Shown: positions 33,313 through 42,544, counted from the first letter of the stretch. The stretch: DNA of 64,000 nucleotides from Hylemonella gracilis str. Niagara R (GCF_000600295.1 NZ_JEMG01000001.1:2983278-3047277), one strand, 5' to 3'. Notes: generated by a model not told the origin, from the letters alone. A program made the numbers and translations.

Positions 33313-36300
33313 TCAGGCCTCGTCCAGCACCACCACATACTGGCCTGCGCGCACCGGCGCGCCGGGCTGCACCCGCAGCTCGCGCACCACGCCTTTGCAG
33401 GGCGCTTGCAGGGCGATTTCCATCTTCATGGACTCCAGCACGGCCAACACCTGACCGGCCTGCACGGCCTGGCCCAGGCTGACTTGCAACTGCCAGAGGT
33501 TGCCCGCGATGAAGCTTTCCACGCCCACCTGCCCGGCCGCCAGGGGTGCCTCTTCCGTGGCCTCCACCGCCGCTTCCGCGCTTTCGAAGTGCGCCTGGCC
33601 GGTCGCGATCCAGCGTTCGCGCTCCGCGTTGAACGCGGCTTGCTGGTGCTTTCGGAAAGCGACGATACCCTCGGCTTCGCGTGCCAGCAGGGCCTGGTAA
33701 TCGGCCAAGGCCAGTTCGGTCTGCTCGATGCGCAGCGGGTAACGCCCCAACGGAAAGTCGCGCCGGATGCGCAGCAGTTCCTCGGCGCTCACGGGATGAA
33801 AACGGATCTGATCGAAGAAGCGCAGCAGCCAGGGCTGGCCGCCGAAGGCGGCCATGTCTTCGTGCATGTAGCGGTAGCGGTTCCACATCTGCAGGGTGCG
33901 GCCGACGAACTGGTAACCACCCGGGCCTTCCATGCCGTAGACGCAGAGGTAGGCACCACCGATGCCGACCGAGTTCTCGGCCGTCCAGGTGCGCGCCGGG
34001 TTGTACTTGGTGGTCACGAGGCGATGGCGCGGGTCCAGCGGTGTGGCCACCGGCGCGCCCAGGTACACATCACCCAGGCCCAGCACCAGGTAGCTCGCTT
34101 CGAAGACGATGCGCTGTACTTCATCGAGGCTGTCCAGGTCATTGATGCGGCGGATGAACTCCAGATTGCTCGGGCACCAGGGCGCGTCCTTGCGCACCGT
34201 GGTCATGTACTTCTCGATGGCCAGCTGGCAGGCCGGGTCGTCCCAGGACAACGGCAGATGGACGACGCGTGAAGGCACCTTCAGATCCCGCGCGGCGCAG
34301 ACGCCGTCCCACAGACCGGCGAGGTCCTGGAGCAACCTGTCCAGCGGCAAACGATCCGGGTCGTAATGGATCTGCAAGGAGCGGATGCCTGGCGTGAGGT
34401 CGATCACGCCCGGCAAGGCGCTAGCGGTGCGCCGGGCTTCCAGCGTCTGCATCAGCGCGTGGACACGGAAACGCAGCACCAGGTCCAGCTCGGGCGGACC
34501 GACTTCGAGCAGCAGGTGCGTGTCGCCCGACAACCGCGCCACGAGGCGCTGCTCGCCCTGTCCGAGGTCGAGCACGATGGGCGAGGACCGCAGCGGGTCG
34601 ACGGGCGCGGGCAACCAGTCCGGCAGCGAGGGCTGGAGCAGGCGGACTTCCTCGCGCCGAGCCGCAGCCAGGACACGCGCCGTGGACAGATCCACCGGCA
34701 CGAAGCGCAGCTTGTCGCCCGCTTTCAGTTGCCCGAGCTGCCAGAGGTCGGCCTCGATCACCGTGACCGGGCAGACGAACCCGCCCAGGCTGGGGCCATC
34801 GGGTCCGAGGATGACCGGCATGTCCCCCGTGAAGTCCACCGCGCCAACGGCATAGGGGTTGTCATGGATGTTGGACGGATGCAGGCCCGCCTCGCCCCCG
34901 CTGTCGCGCGCCCACTCGGGCTTGGGGCCGATCAGGCGCACGCCGGTGCGGCTGGAGTTGAAGTGCACCTCCCACTCGGTGGCGAAGAAGGTGCCGATGT
35001 AAGCCGGCTTGAAGTACTCGGGCGCGCCATGCGGGCCGTAGATCACCCGCAGCTCGCGCACGGCGGGCAGCGGGGGCTGCAAGGTCGGCGGCAGCACGGC
35101 GCCCACGCTCGCCTCCCGCAAGGGATGCAGATGCAGCACATCCCCCGCCCTCAAGGCCCGCCCCACATGGCCGCCGAACTGGCCCAGGGTGAAGGTGCTC
35201 TTGCTGCCCAGGTAATCGGGCACGTCCATGCCGCCACGCAGGCAGAGGTAGGCGCGTGCGCCGGCACCCGCGATGGTGCCCAGCCGCAGGGTGGCACCTG
35301 GGGCAATGGCGAACGCGGTGTTCATGGGCCGCGCTTCGCCGTCCAGCGTGATAGGCAAGGCAGCGCCCGTGACGGCGACGACGGTTGCGGCATGGAAACG
35401 CAGCGTCGGCCCGTTCATGGTGACTTCGAGCGCCGCCGCGGACTCGGCATTGCCCAGCAGGCGGTTGCCCAGGCGCAAGGCCCGGTCGTCCATGGGACCG
35501 GAAGGCGGCACGCCCACGGCCCAATAACCCACCCGACCCGGCCAGTCCTGCACCGTGGTCTGCGTGCCACCCGCGACAACCTCGACCGTGTCCGCGCGGT
35601 AGACCAGTTGCTCCAGGCAACGCGTCCAGGGCGATCCGCTGGCAAATGGCGCGTCGACCAGGATCTGCCGCAGGTAACCGCAGTTGGTCTCGACGCCATA
35701 CAACTGCGTGCGCGCCAGCGCCTCGTCCAAGGCCAGGCGAGCCTGCGCGCGCGCGTCCGAGCCGTTACTGCCTTCCGCCCAGCTGATCAGCTTGGCGATC
35801 ATGGGGTCGAAGAAAGGCGGGATCTCGCAACCCGCCTCGACCCAGGTGTCGATGCGCAAGGCGCGGCCATCGGCCTCTGGAAACGCGACCTGGGTCAGCA
35901 GACCCGGCGAGGGCTGGAAGTTGCGCCCCGGGTCTTCGGCATAAAGACGCGCCTGAATGGCGTGGCCACGCGGCTGCAGCGTCTGCGCCAGTTCGTGCAA
36001 GGGCGGCAAATCACCGGCGGCGAGTTCGATCATCCAGCGCACCAGGTCCACGCCCCAGACCTGCTCGGTCACGCCATGCTCGACCTGCAGGCGTGTGTTG
36101 ACTTCGAGGAAATAGTAACGCCGCGCCTGGTCGTCGTAGACGAATTCCACCGTGCCCGCGCTGCGGTAGTTCACCGCCTTGCCGAGCTGGACGGCGGCGG
36201 CGCAGAGTTGATCGGCCATGCCCTCGGGCAGGTTGGGCGCGGGGGTTTCCTCCAGCACCTTCTGGTTGCGCCGCTGCACCGAACAGTCACGCACGCCCAG

Positions 36301-36966
36301 CGCGATCACCCCGCCCTGCCCGTCGCCGAAGATCTGCACTTCCAGGTGACGGGCGCGTTCAATGTATTTTTCGATGAAAACGCCCGGGTCGCTGAAGTTG
36401 TTCTGCCCCAGGCGGCGCACGGCCTCGTAGGCTTCGCGCAGTTCGGAGGCGGAGCGGCAGACCCGCATGCCGATGCCACCGCCGCCCGCCGTGCTCTTGA
36501 GCATGAGGGGATAACCCACTTTTCGGCCCGCCGAAAGCGCCGCGTCCACCGTGTCCAGCAGTTCCGTGCCTTCCAGCAGAGGAATGTCTTGCCCCCGGGC
36601 AATCGCGCGCGCGGTGTGCTTGAGGCCAAAGACACGCAACTGCTCGGGCGTGGGTCCGACGAAGGCGATGCCCGCGTTTTCGCAGGCTTCGGCAAAGGCC
36701 GCGTTCTCGGACAGAAAGCCGTAGCCGGGGTGGATGGCCTGTGCGCCGCTGGCGCGGGCCGCGGCCAGGATCTTCTCCACCACCAGGTAGGTCTGCGCCG
36801 CCGGGCCCTCGCCCAGGCTGATGGCGTTGTCGGCCTGCCGGATGTGCAGGCTGGTCGCGTCGGCTTCGGAATACACGGCCACGCCCCGCACCTGCATGGC
36901 GCGCAGCGTGCGCAGGATGCGGCAGGCGATGGCGCCGCGGTTGGCGATGAGCAGGGAGTCGAACAT
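33313..36966 (-). CDS. Biotin-dependent urea/guanidine carboxylase
   Basis: 1217 residues from the ATG at 36966, the full length of the family without a fused allophanate hydrolase. Domains: biotin carboxylase (about 1-450; TAGGGGIGMRV for ATP, EVNTRLQVEHGVTE), a carboxyltransferase body with KipA-like and KipI-like halves (about 480-1030; RVGYWAVGVPPSGPMDDRAL, EWEVHFNSSRTGVRL), and a C-terminal biotinyl domain (VLAVLESMKMEIAL). The enzyme carboxylates urea or guanidine with ATP and bicarbonate. Because a guanidine-I riboswitch and two DUF1989 genes belong to the operon, I infer guanidine as the main substrate. I did not place the residues that separate the two activities. Confidence 0.9.
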   Translation of the reverse strand: MFDSLLIANRGAIACRILRTLRAMQVRGVAVYSEADATSLHIRQADNAISLGEGPAAQTYLVVEKILAAARASGAQAIHPGYGFLSENAAFAEACENAGIAFVGPTPEQLRVFGLKHTARAIARGQDIPLLEGTELLDTVDAALSAGRKVGYPLMLKSTAGGGGIGMRVCRSASELREAYEAVRRLGQNNFSDPGVFIEKYIERARHLEVQIFGDGQGGVIALGVRDCSVQRRNQKVLEETPAPNLPEGMADQLCAAAVQLGKAVNYRSAGTVEFVYDDQARRYYFLEVNTRLQVEHGVTEQVWGVDLVRWMIELAAGDLPPLHELAQTLQPRGHAIQARLYAEDPGRNFQPSPGLLTQVAFPEADGRALRIDTWVEAGCEIPPFFDPMIAKLISWAEGSNGSDARAQARLALDEALARTQLYGVETNCGYLRQILVDAPFASGSPWTRCLEQLVYRADTVEVVAGGTQTTVQDWPGRVGYWAVGVPPSGPMDDRALRLGNRLLGNAESAAALEVTMNGPTLRFHAATVVAVTGAALPITLDGEARPMNTAFAIAPGATLRLGTIAGAGARAYLCLRGGMDVPDYLGSKSTFTLGQFGGHVGRALRAGDVLHLHPLREASVGAVLPPTLQPPLPAVRELRVIYGPHGAPEYFKPAYIGTFFATEWEVHFNSSRTGVRLIGPKPEWARDSGGEAGLHPSNIHDNPYAVGAVDFTGDMPVILGPDGPSLGGFVCPVTVIEADLWQLGQLKAGDKLRFVPVDLSTARVLAAARREEVRLLQPSLPDWLPAPVDPLRSSPIVLDLGQGEQRLVARLSGDTHLLLEVGPPELDLVLRFRVHALMQTLEARRTASALPGVIDLTPGIRSLQIHYDPDRLPLDRLLQDLAGLWDGVCAARDLKVPSRVVHLPLSWDDPACQLAIEKYMTTVRKDAPWCPSNLEFIRRINDLDSLDEVQRIVFEASYLVLGLGDVYLGAPVATPLDPRHRLVTTKYNPARTWTAENSVGIGGAYLCVYGMEGPGGYQFVGRTLQMWNRYRYMHEDMAAFGGQPWLLRFFDQIRFHPVSAEELLRIRRDFPLGRYPLRIEQTELALADYQALLAREAEGIVAFRKHQQAAFNAERERWIATGQAHFESAEAAVEATEEAPLAAGQVGVESFIAGNLWQLQVSLGQAVQAGQVLAVLESMKMEIALQAPCKGVVRELRVQPGAPVRAGQYVVVLDEA

Positions 36967-37014
36967 GCGAGTTGCCCTCAAGGAGTGGCGGGCCGTCCCG
37001 CGCCGGTGAAACCG

Positions 37015-37034
37015 CGCCATGGCCGTCCATGGCG
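37015..37034 (-). other. Hairpin in the spacer before the carboxylase gene
   Basis: CGCCATGG (37015-37022) and CCATGGCG (37027-37034) form a perfect 8-bp stem with a 4-base loop inside the 112-base spacer between the second DUF1989 gene and the carboxylase gene. No T-tract. It may be a processing or stability element in the polycistronic mRNA. Confidence 0.35.
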
Positions 37035-37078
37035 GGAGCAGGCTGCCCTGCTACGTACTCAATCCAGTTCAGTTCGCT

Positions 37079-37714
37079 TCAATTCCACACCAGCACTTCG
37101 GCCGGCGTCGGGTTCCAGCCGTTGCAGGGGTTGTTGAGCTGCGGGCAGTTGGAGATCAGCGTGATCACGTCCGTCTCGGCGCGCAGCTCCACGTACTTGC
37201 CCGGCGCGGAGATGCCGTCCTCGAAGGTCAGGCCACCCTCGGGGGTGACCGGCACGTTCATGAAGAAATTGATGTTCGCGCCGATGTCGCGCTTGCCCAG
37301 GCGCCCGTCGTGCAGGCAGGCACAGAGGAAGTTGTCGCGGCAGCTGTGCATGTAGCGCTTGTCCAGGGCGTAGCGCACGCTGTTGCTTTCCTGGGCGCAG
37401 GCGCCGCCCAGGGTGTCGTGGCGGCCGCAGGTGTCGGCCGTGATGGTCAACAGCGCGTGGCCCAGGTTGGAATACAGCACCGTGCCGGTGGTCAGATAGA
37501 CCTTGTTCTGCCGGCGCAGGGTGCGCTGCGGGTCGTACCGCTCGCGCGGGTTGCTCGCGCTGTAGAACAGCGTGTCCACGGCCTGGTTGCCTTCGAGGTC
37601 GAGGATGCGCAGGGTCTGGCCTTTTTTCACCTCGAACAAATAGGGTTCACCCGCAGGGATGACGTGGCGAAAGACGGCCTGCTCGGGCAGGTGGGGGCTG
37701 ACGGTCAAGTTCAT
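37079..37714 (-). CDS. DUF1989 protein, urea amidolyase-associated protein 2 / carboxyguanidine deiminase subunit
   Basis: 211 residues from the ATG at 37714. The DUF1989 core motif [12 protein letters not shown] lies near residue 95, with [17 protein letters not shown] before it and [15 protein letters not shown] after it. The protein and its neighbour are the paired subunits known as urea amidolyase-associated proteins 1 and 2. Established work assigns such pairs as a carboxyguanidine deiminase (CgdAB) that turns carboxyguanidine into allophanate and ammonia. I cannot tell which letter fits which gene. It lies 11 bases after its partner and 112 before the carboxylase gene. Confidence 0.88.
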   Translation of the reverse strand: MNLTVSPHLPEQAVFRHVIPAGEPYLFEVKKGQTLRILDLEGNQAVDTLFYSASNPRERYDPQRTLRRQNKVYLTTGTVLYSNLGHALLTITADTCGRHDTLGGACAQESNSVRYALDKRYMHSCRDNFLCACLHDGRLGKRDIGANINFFMNVPVTPEGGLTFEDGISAPGKYVELRAETDVITLISNCPQLNNPCNGWNPTPAEVLVWN

Positions 37715-37725
37715 CACAAGGCTCC

Positions 37726-38460
37726 TCACAGGTAGAGGCGTTCGGTGTTGTGGAAGGCGCGCGCGTTTTCCGGGCGCGAGCTGCGGCAGGCGATGGTCGA
37801 GTCGCCGCTTTTGACCTCGGTCCAATGGAGTTGCACGGGCTTGGGCGCGTACTGCGGGTTCGGGTCCATCGGGTGCTGCAGCGCAGTCAGCACGAACAGG
37901 GTGTCCATGGGCGCGTGCAGCTCCACGAAGTCACCGGCCTTGGAATTGCCGGGCACGAAATGGAAGTTGCCCTCGGCGTCGACCGTGACCTTGCTGAACA
38001 GGTTGATCACCATCAGCAGGTCCTGCAGGTTCAGGTTCCACTTGCCCATTTCGACCAGCAGGTTGTCCGTTCCGTTGCGGAAAAATCCATTGCGCAGTTC
38101 CTGGTAACGGCCCGTGCCGTATTTCTCGCGCACCTCCTCCGCGTTGAGCACGCCGCCCAGGCTGTCGTGCCAGCCGCAGCTGTCGGCCGTGATCGCTGCC
38201 AGCACGCGCCCCATGTCGGAATAGAGGCAATGCCCGGTCGTGAGCTTGGCCGTGTGCTGGCCCTTGAGCGTGTCGGGGATGTTCAGCCGTTCGCTGGGCT
38301 GCTGCGCGTTGAGCAGCAACAGGCTGACATTGGCGCCCCCTTCCAGGTCAGTGATGCGCAGCGACTGCCCACGCTTGAGGATGAAGGAGGTGTGCCCACC
38401 ACCGGGCACGGTCTCGTCGTAGAGCAAAGCTTGAATGTCCAGGGCGTCGTCGTGGCTCAT
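37726..38460 (-). CDS. DUF1989 protein, urea amidolyase-associated protein 1 / carboxyguanidine deiminase subunit
   Basis: 244 residues. It shares the core [12 protein letters not shown] (near residue 92) with its neighbour and has [18 protein letters not shown] before it. It is the longer subunit of the pair, with an insertion around [18 protein letters not shown]. With the neighbouring protein it would deiminate carboxyguanidine made by the carboxylase. Its ATG overlaps the TGA of the ABC ATPase gene by 4 bases, which ties transport and catabolism translationally. Confidence 0.88.
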   Translation of the reverse strand: MSHDDALDIQALLYDETVPGGGHTSFILKRGQSLRITDLEGGANVSLLLLNAQQPSERLNIPDTLKGQHTAKLTTGHCLYSDMGRVLAAITADSCGWHDSLGGVLNAEEVREKYGTGRYQELRNGFFRNGTDNLLVEMGKWNLNLQDLLMVINLFSKVTVDAEGNFHFVPGNSKAGDFVELHAPMDTLFVLTALQHPMDPNPQYAPKPVQLHWTEVKSGDSTIACRSSRPENARAFHNTERLYL

Positions 38461-39251
38461 GAAAGATCCTTGGAGGTTGGCAACACAAGGGCCGGTAGCG
38501 CGGCAAGTGCGTCCTGCGCGGCGCGGCGGTCCGTGTTGAGTGGAATGTCGTACGTGATGCGCGCGCCGTAGGCCAGGGGCGCCTGCGGGTCGTGGCGCAC
38601 CTTGTCAAAGACCAGCAGGCGCGTGCCGAGGTGAAAGCCTTCGCTCAGATCATGCGTGACCATGAAGACGGTCAAACCCGTTTCGCGCCACAGGTCCAGC
38701 AGGAGCGCGTGCATGTCCTTGCGGATGCCGGGGTCGAGCGCGCCGAAGGGTTCGTCCAGCAGCAACAAACGCGGTCGCGCGATCAAGGCCTGCGCGATGG
38801 CCAGCCGTTGCTGCATACCGCCCGACAGCTGCGCAGGGTACTGGCGCAGGGCCTGGCCCAAGCCCACACGCTCCAGCAGCTGCGCGGCCTGCGCGCGCGC
38901 TTTGTTCTTGGCGCGGCCCCACAGGCGTCCGGTCAGGGGCGAGCGCGGCAGCTCCAGCCCCAGCGTCACGTTGTCCAGCACGGTCAGGTGCGGGAACACC
39001 GAATAACGCTGGAACACGACGCCCCGGTTGGCATCGGGTTCGTCGCAGAGGGGCCGTTCCTGCAGCAGCAGTTGGCCCTTGCTGGGGCGCTCCTGCCCGA
39101 GCAGCAGACGCAGAAAGGTGGATTTGCCGCAGCCCGAAGCCCCCACCAGGGTGCAGAACTCGCCTTCGTTCACGCTCAGGTTCAGGCCTTCGAGCACCAC
39201 ATGCTCACCGTAGCGCTGCCAGACGTTGCGGATGTCCAGATAGGCGCTCAT
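38457..39251 (-). CDS. ABC transporter ATP-binding protein (NitT/TauT type)
   Basis: 264 residues from the ATG at 39251. Walker A GASGCGKST, signature LSGGMQQRLAIAQAL, Walker B LLLLDEPFGALD and the switch His in MVTHDLSEG are all present. It energises the permease at 39248. Both its ends overlap neighbours by 4 bases: with the permease gene before it and the DUF1989 gene after it. The frame stays open upstream of the start, but that part lies inside the permease gene and is not ATPase sequence. Confidence 0.94.
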   Translation of the reverse strand: MSAYLDIRNVWQRYGEHVVLEGLNLSVNEGEFCTLVGASGCGKSTFLRLLLGQERPSKGQLLLQERPLCDEPDANRGVVFQRYSVFPHLTVLDNVTLGLELPRSPLTGRLWGRAKNKARAQAAQLLERVGLGQALRQYPAQLSGGMQQRLAIAQALIARPRLLLLDEPFGALDPGIRKDMHALLLDLWRETGLTVFMVTHDLSEGFHLGTRLLVFDKVRHDPQAPLAYGARITYDIPLNTDRRAAQDALAALPALVLPTSKDLS

Positions 39252-40063
39252 GTCCGCCCTCCATCCGACCAGGGAAACAGCCAGCGGTTGAGCCCGCGCA
39301 GGCCCCAGTCCATCAACCAGGCCAGCAGCGTGATCCAGACCACGTAAGGCAGGATCACGTCCATGGCCAGGTAACGGCGCACCAGGAAGATGCGGTAGCC
39401 CAGACCGGCCGTCGCGGAAATCGCCTCGGCCGAAATCAGGAACAGCCAAGCCGAACCCAGCATCAGCCGCAGCGAGACCAGCAGGCGCGACAGCAGCTGT
39501 GGCAGCACCACGCGCAAGACCAGCGTCCAACTGTTGGCGCCCAGGGTCTGGGCCTTCACGAACAGCTCCTGCGGGATGTCGCGCGCACGCTGTTCCAGGT
39601 CACGCGCGAGGATGGGCGCGACGCCGATCACGATGAGCATGACCTTGGACAGCTCGTCCAAGCCGAAGACGATGAACAGGATGGGCAGCACCGCCAGCGG
39701 CGGCACCATGGAGACCACGGTCATCATCGGCGACAGGGGCGCGCGCAGCAGGGGGAACACCCCTGCCGCGACGCCGAACACCAGACCCGCAAGCGCGGCC
39801 AGCCCCAGACCCAAGCCCAGGCGCACCAGACTGGCCGCCGTGTCACTCCACAGCAGATAGCTGCCCGTGCGTTTGTCTTCTTCGAAGGCCATGCGTTTCA
39901 CGGCGTCCGCCATCTGGGAGGCGCCCGGCAGCAGCTTGTCATCCGGGTTGTCGGCCAGGCGCGCCGCCGAGCCGATGCCATAGACCAACACCAGCAGAAT
40001 CAGCGGCAGCAGCGCGAGCAGCCAGCGACCACCCCGGCCAGGTTGGCGATTGATGAAGCGCAT
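39248..40063 (-). CDS. ABC transporter permease (NitT/TauT type)
   Basis: 271 residues from the ATG at 40063; a GTG two codons earlier lacks spacing for the AAAGG site. About six membrane helices are predicted. The cytoplasmic coupling loop (EAA-like) lies in AQTLGANSWTLVLRVVLPQLL near residue 185. It forms the membrane channel of the transporter. Given the guanidine-I riboswitch, guanidine or guanidinium is the likely solute. Confidence 0.92.
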   Translation of the reverse strand: MRFINRQPGRGGRWLLALLPLILLVLVYGIGSAARLADNPDDKLLPGASQMADAVKRMAFEEDKRTGSYLLWSDTAASLVRLGLGLGLAALAGLVFGVAAGVFPLLRAPLSPMMTVVSMVPPLAVLPILFIVFGLDELSKVMLIVIGVAPILARDLEQRARDIPQELFVKAQTLGANSWTLVLRVVLPQLLSRLLVSLRLMLGSAWLFLISAEAISATAGLGYRIFLVRRYLAMDVILPYVVWITLLAWLMDWGLRGLNRWLFPWSDGGRT

Positions 40064-40093
40064 GGGCACCTTTCGTCAGGCGTGTGCGGGGAG

Positions 40094-40115
40094 CCGCCGG
40101 AGTTGCATCCGGCGG
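40094..40115 (-). other. Hairpin between binding-protein and permease genes
   Basis: CCGCCGGA (40094-40101) and TCCGGCGG (40108-40115) form a perfect 8-bp stem with a 6-base loop in the 92-base spacer. No T-tract follows in the direction of transcription. Such hairpins after binding-protein genes often protect the upstream mRNA segment, giving excess receptor. Confidence 0.45.
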
Positions 40116-40155
40116 GTTGGCCCGACCGCGGTCAGCGGCCGGAAGCATCCGAAGC

Positions 40156-41214
40156 TCAGAGCTTGCCCTCGGCGGCCAGCTGCATGTAGGTCGCGTCGAA
40201 GCGCAGCTTCACGTTCTTGGCGTTGCCGTTGACCTTGCCGCCCGGGAAAGCGACACCGATCGCGTCCGCGCTCTTGGCGCCCTCGCCCAGCAGGCCTTTC
40301 TCGAAGGAGAACAAGGAGACGCGCTTCATGATGGCGGGCAATTCGGCGCTGGTGGTGAACCTCGTCGCGTCGGCGGCTGTGTAGTACATGGCCGTGGTCT
40401 TGAGCTGCGCCTCGTAGCCCGGCAGGTCCGTGCCCGAGGCCTTGGCCATGTGCGTGAGCGCGGCCGCGTTCTTGGCCTTCATCAGCGCCATCACCTCGTA
40501 CCAGGCTCCGGTCAACGCCTTGCCGAAGGCGGGGTTGTCCTTGAGCGTCTGGGTGTTGACGACCATCAGGTCCAGGATTTCACCGGGGATCTTGCTGGAG
40601 TCAAACACCAGGGACGTGGCGGGCGCGGCCTTGATTTCGGAGAGCTGCGGGTTCCAGGCCACGGCGGCCTTGACCTTCGAGGTGGCGAAAGCGGCCACGA
40701 TGTCGGCATCAGACGTGTTGACCACCTTCACGTCCTTCTCGGACAGGCCCGCGCTCTGCAGCCCGCGCGCCAGCAGGTAGTGCGAGACGGACAGCTCGAC
40801 CAGGTTCACGTCCAGACCCTTGAGGTCCTTGACCGTCTTGCCCGCGCCCTTGAGCACGATGCCGTCGTTGCCACTGGAATAGTCGCCCACGATCAGGGCC
40901 GTGCTGTCCACACCGCCCGCAGCGGGAATCGTCAGCGCGTCCATGTTCGTCATGGTGCAGCCATCGAACTTGCCGGCGGTGTACTGGTTGATGGACTCGA
41001 CGTAGTCGTTGAGCTGGGTGACCTTGATCTCGATGCCGTATTTCTTGGCCCACTTGCTCACAATGCCCGAAGCCTGGGCATAGTCCCAGGGCATCCAGCC
41101 CGCGTAGATGGTCCAGCAGACATCGAAGGTTTTCTTGGGCGCGGCTTGGGTGGACAGGCCCAGCAAGGCGGCGAAACCGAGCACGGAAACACCGAGTAGA
41201 CGACGCAGGTTCAT
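40156..41214 (-). CDS. ABC transporter periplasmic binding protein, NitT/TauT/ThiY-like, probably guanidine
   Basis: 352 residues from the ATG at 41214 with CCGGAG upstream. The signal peptide ends near residue 24 (STQAA). Mature protein begins KKTFDVCWTIYAGWMPWDYA, a tryptophan-rich entry to a type-2 binding fold. DGCTMTNMDALTIPAAGGVD and DYSSGNDGIVLKG are features of receptors found with urea carboxylase operons. It is the first gene after the guanidine-I riboswitch, so it is the first product made when guanidine is present. Confidence 0.92.
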   Translation of the reverse strand: MNLRRLLGVSVLGFAALLGLSTQAAPKKTFDVCWTIYAGWMPWDYAQASGIVSKWAKKYGIEIKVTQLNDYVESINQYTAGKFDGCTMTNMDALTIPAAGGVDSTALIVGDYSSGNDGIVLKGAGKTVKDLKGLDVNLVELSVSHYLLARGLQSAGLSEKDVKVVNTSDADIVAAFATSKVKAAVAWNPQLSEIKAAPATSLVFDSSKIPGEILDLMVVNTQTLKDNPAFGKALTGAWYEVMALMKAKNAAALTHMAKASGTDLPGYEAQLKTTAMYYTAADATRFTTSAELPAIMKRVSLFSFEKGLLGEGAKSADAIGVAFPGGKVNGNAKNVKLRFDATYMQLAAEGKL

Positions 41215-41247
41215 GATGGCACTCCGGTAAGAGGTGGCGTTGAATGG

Positions 41248-41319
41248 ACAAAAGAGCACGGCGCGGGAGCAGCACGGCACTGTGGCCTTGCTTCTCTCCC
41301 GGGCTTTTGTCCCGCCGTG
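41248..41319 (-). terminator. Riboswitch expression platform: candidate conditional terminator
   Basis: Part of the aptamer, CACGGCGGGA (leftward, 41319-41310), can instead pair with TCCCGCGCCGTG (41268-41257) with a 2-base bulge. The 3' arm runs straight into the U-rich CTCTTTTGT (41256-41248). This makes an intrinsic terminator that competes with the aptamer. Ligand binding would hold the aptamer strand and allow transcription, an ON switch as is usual for this class. Confidence 0.6.
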
Positions 41320-41402
41320 TAACCTCGAACCGAGGTCGCCAGCTCTCGGACCAGACATCCGCATGCTTCACATGTGGACCGGAACCCTAGCCAGCCATTG
41401 AG
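41284..41402 (-). promoter_or_regulatory. Guanidine-I (ykkC) riboswitch aptamer
   Basis: Read leftward, the highly conserved blocks of the ykkC class appear in order: CTAGGGTTCCG (from 41390), CTGGTCCGAGAG (near 41352-41341), and ACACGGCGGGACAAAAG then CCCGGGAGA (41320-41296). The class binds guanidinium and usually activates exporters or guanidine catabolism genes. Here it precedes a binding protein, permease, ATPase, two DUF1989 genes and a carboxylase gene. The match to the consensus blocks is very close; the exact outer helix ends are estimated. Confidence 0.95.
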
Positions 41403-41533
41403 GTGATGCAGCGCTGAGGCTGCTCCCGTGCGTCAGACACGCAAGCTCCATGCCAAGCAAAAACGCAGGAAACCTGGCCCCAGCGCACTGGCTCGGTGCA
41501 TCCCCCGCACCCACAGCCCTCAAGGAAAGGACG

Positions 41534-42540
41534 TCATGCCAATTGGGCGACGCCATGGGTGACTTCAAAGGCGTCCCAGCTTTCCTTCAAACTCATGATT
41601 CTGGGAAGGATGGCGAGGAAATTCTCGATCAGGCGCGGGTCAAAATGCGTCCCCGCCTCCTCGCGCAAATGCGCCACGACATCCGCCAGCGGCCAGGGTT
41701 CCTTGTACGGCCGTCTGACCATCAAGGCGTCAAACACGTCGGCAATGGCCACAATGCGGGCGGACTCTGGAATTCTCTCGCCGGACAGGCCGTCGGGATA
41801 CCCGCTGCCGTCCCATTTTTCGTGGTGGCGCAAAGCCACCTCCGCAGCCAGCTCGAACACCGGTGAATGCCCCATGCGCAGGATGTCGTAACCGATGCGC
41901 GTGTGGGCTTTCATCACCTCCCACTCGTTCGCGTCCAGCTTGCCCGGTTTGCGCAGGATCGCACCTGGGATGCCGATCTTTCCAGTGTCGTGCATGGGCG
42001 CGGCGAGCTCAAGATCACGGCAGGCCTCGGCGCCCCACCCGACAGCGGACGCCAGTTCGCGGGCATACGAGGCCATGCGCCAAATGTGAACCCCGGTATC
42101 GTTGTCGTTGTAGTGCCCCGCCTTGCCGAGCATGGAAATGGCGTCGTGGTAGCTCTGCTCCAGCTGACTGGCATGCACGAGCGAAAGGTGGGTCCTGACG
42201 CGAGCCCGTGTCGTGGACGGCGCGATGGGTTTGACGATGTAATCAACGGCGCCGCATTCAAACCCCTTGGCCTCGTCCCAGACTTCGCCCATGCCGGTGA
42301 CGAAGATGACCGGAATATGGGCCGTCGCGGGATCACGCTTCAGGGCCAGGCAAACGCTGTAACCGTCCATGTCTGGCATTTGGATGTCGAGCAGGATCAG
42401 CGAAGGCTGGTGCGCGGCCGCGGCAGCCAGGGCTTCGCGGCCATTGCGGGCGTACACCAGGCGGTGGTCATGGCTCAGCACATGGCGAAGGGCATCGAGA
42501 TTCAGAGGCTCATCGTCGACGGCGAGTATGGGTCCGAACT

Positions 42541-42544
<4 letters not shown>
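41534..42544 (-). CDS. Response regulator with HD-GYP c-di-GMP phosphodiesterase domain
   Basis: 336 residues. The N-terminal receiver domain (about 1-120) has the acidic pocket AVDDEP, the phosphoacceptor Asp in LILLDIQMPDMDGY and the Lys in DYIVKPIA. The C-terminal HD-GYP domain has all catalytic elements: HIWRMASYARELA, APMHDTGKIGIP, MKAHTRIGYDIL, and HHEKWDGSGYPDG. It should hydrolyse c-di-GMP when phosphorylated. Its ATG overlaps the TGA of the hybrid kinase gene by 4 bases, so the kinase is the likely phosphodonor through its HPt domain. Confidence 0.95.

Noticed and set aside
34366-37137. A 923-codon open frame on the plus strand
   Set aside because: It is antisense to the carboxylase gene, which has clear catalytic motifs. 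The plus-strand product has none.
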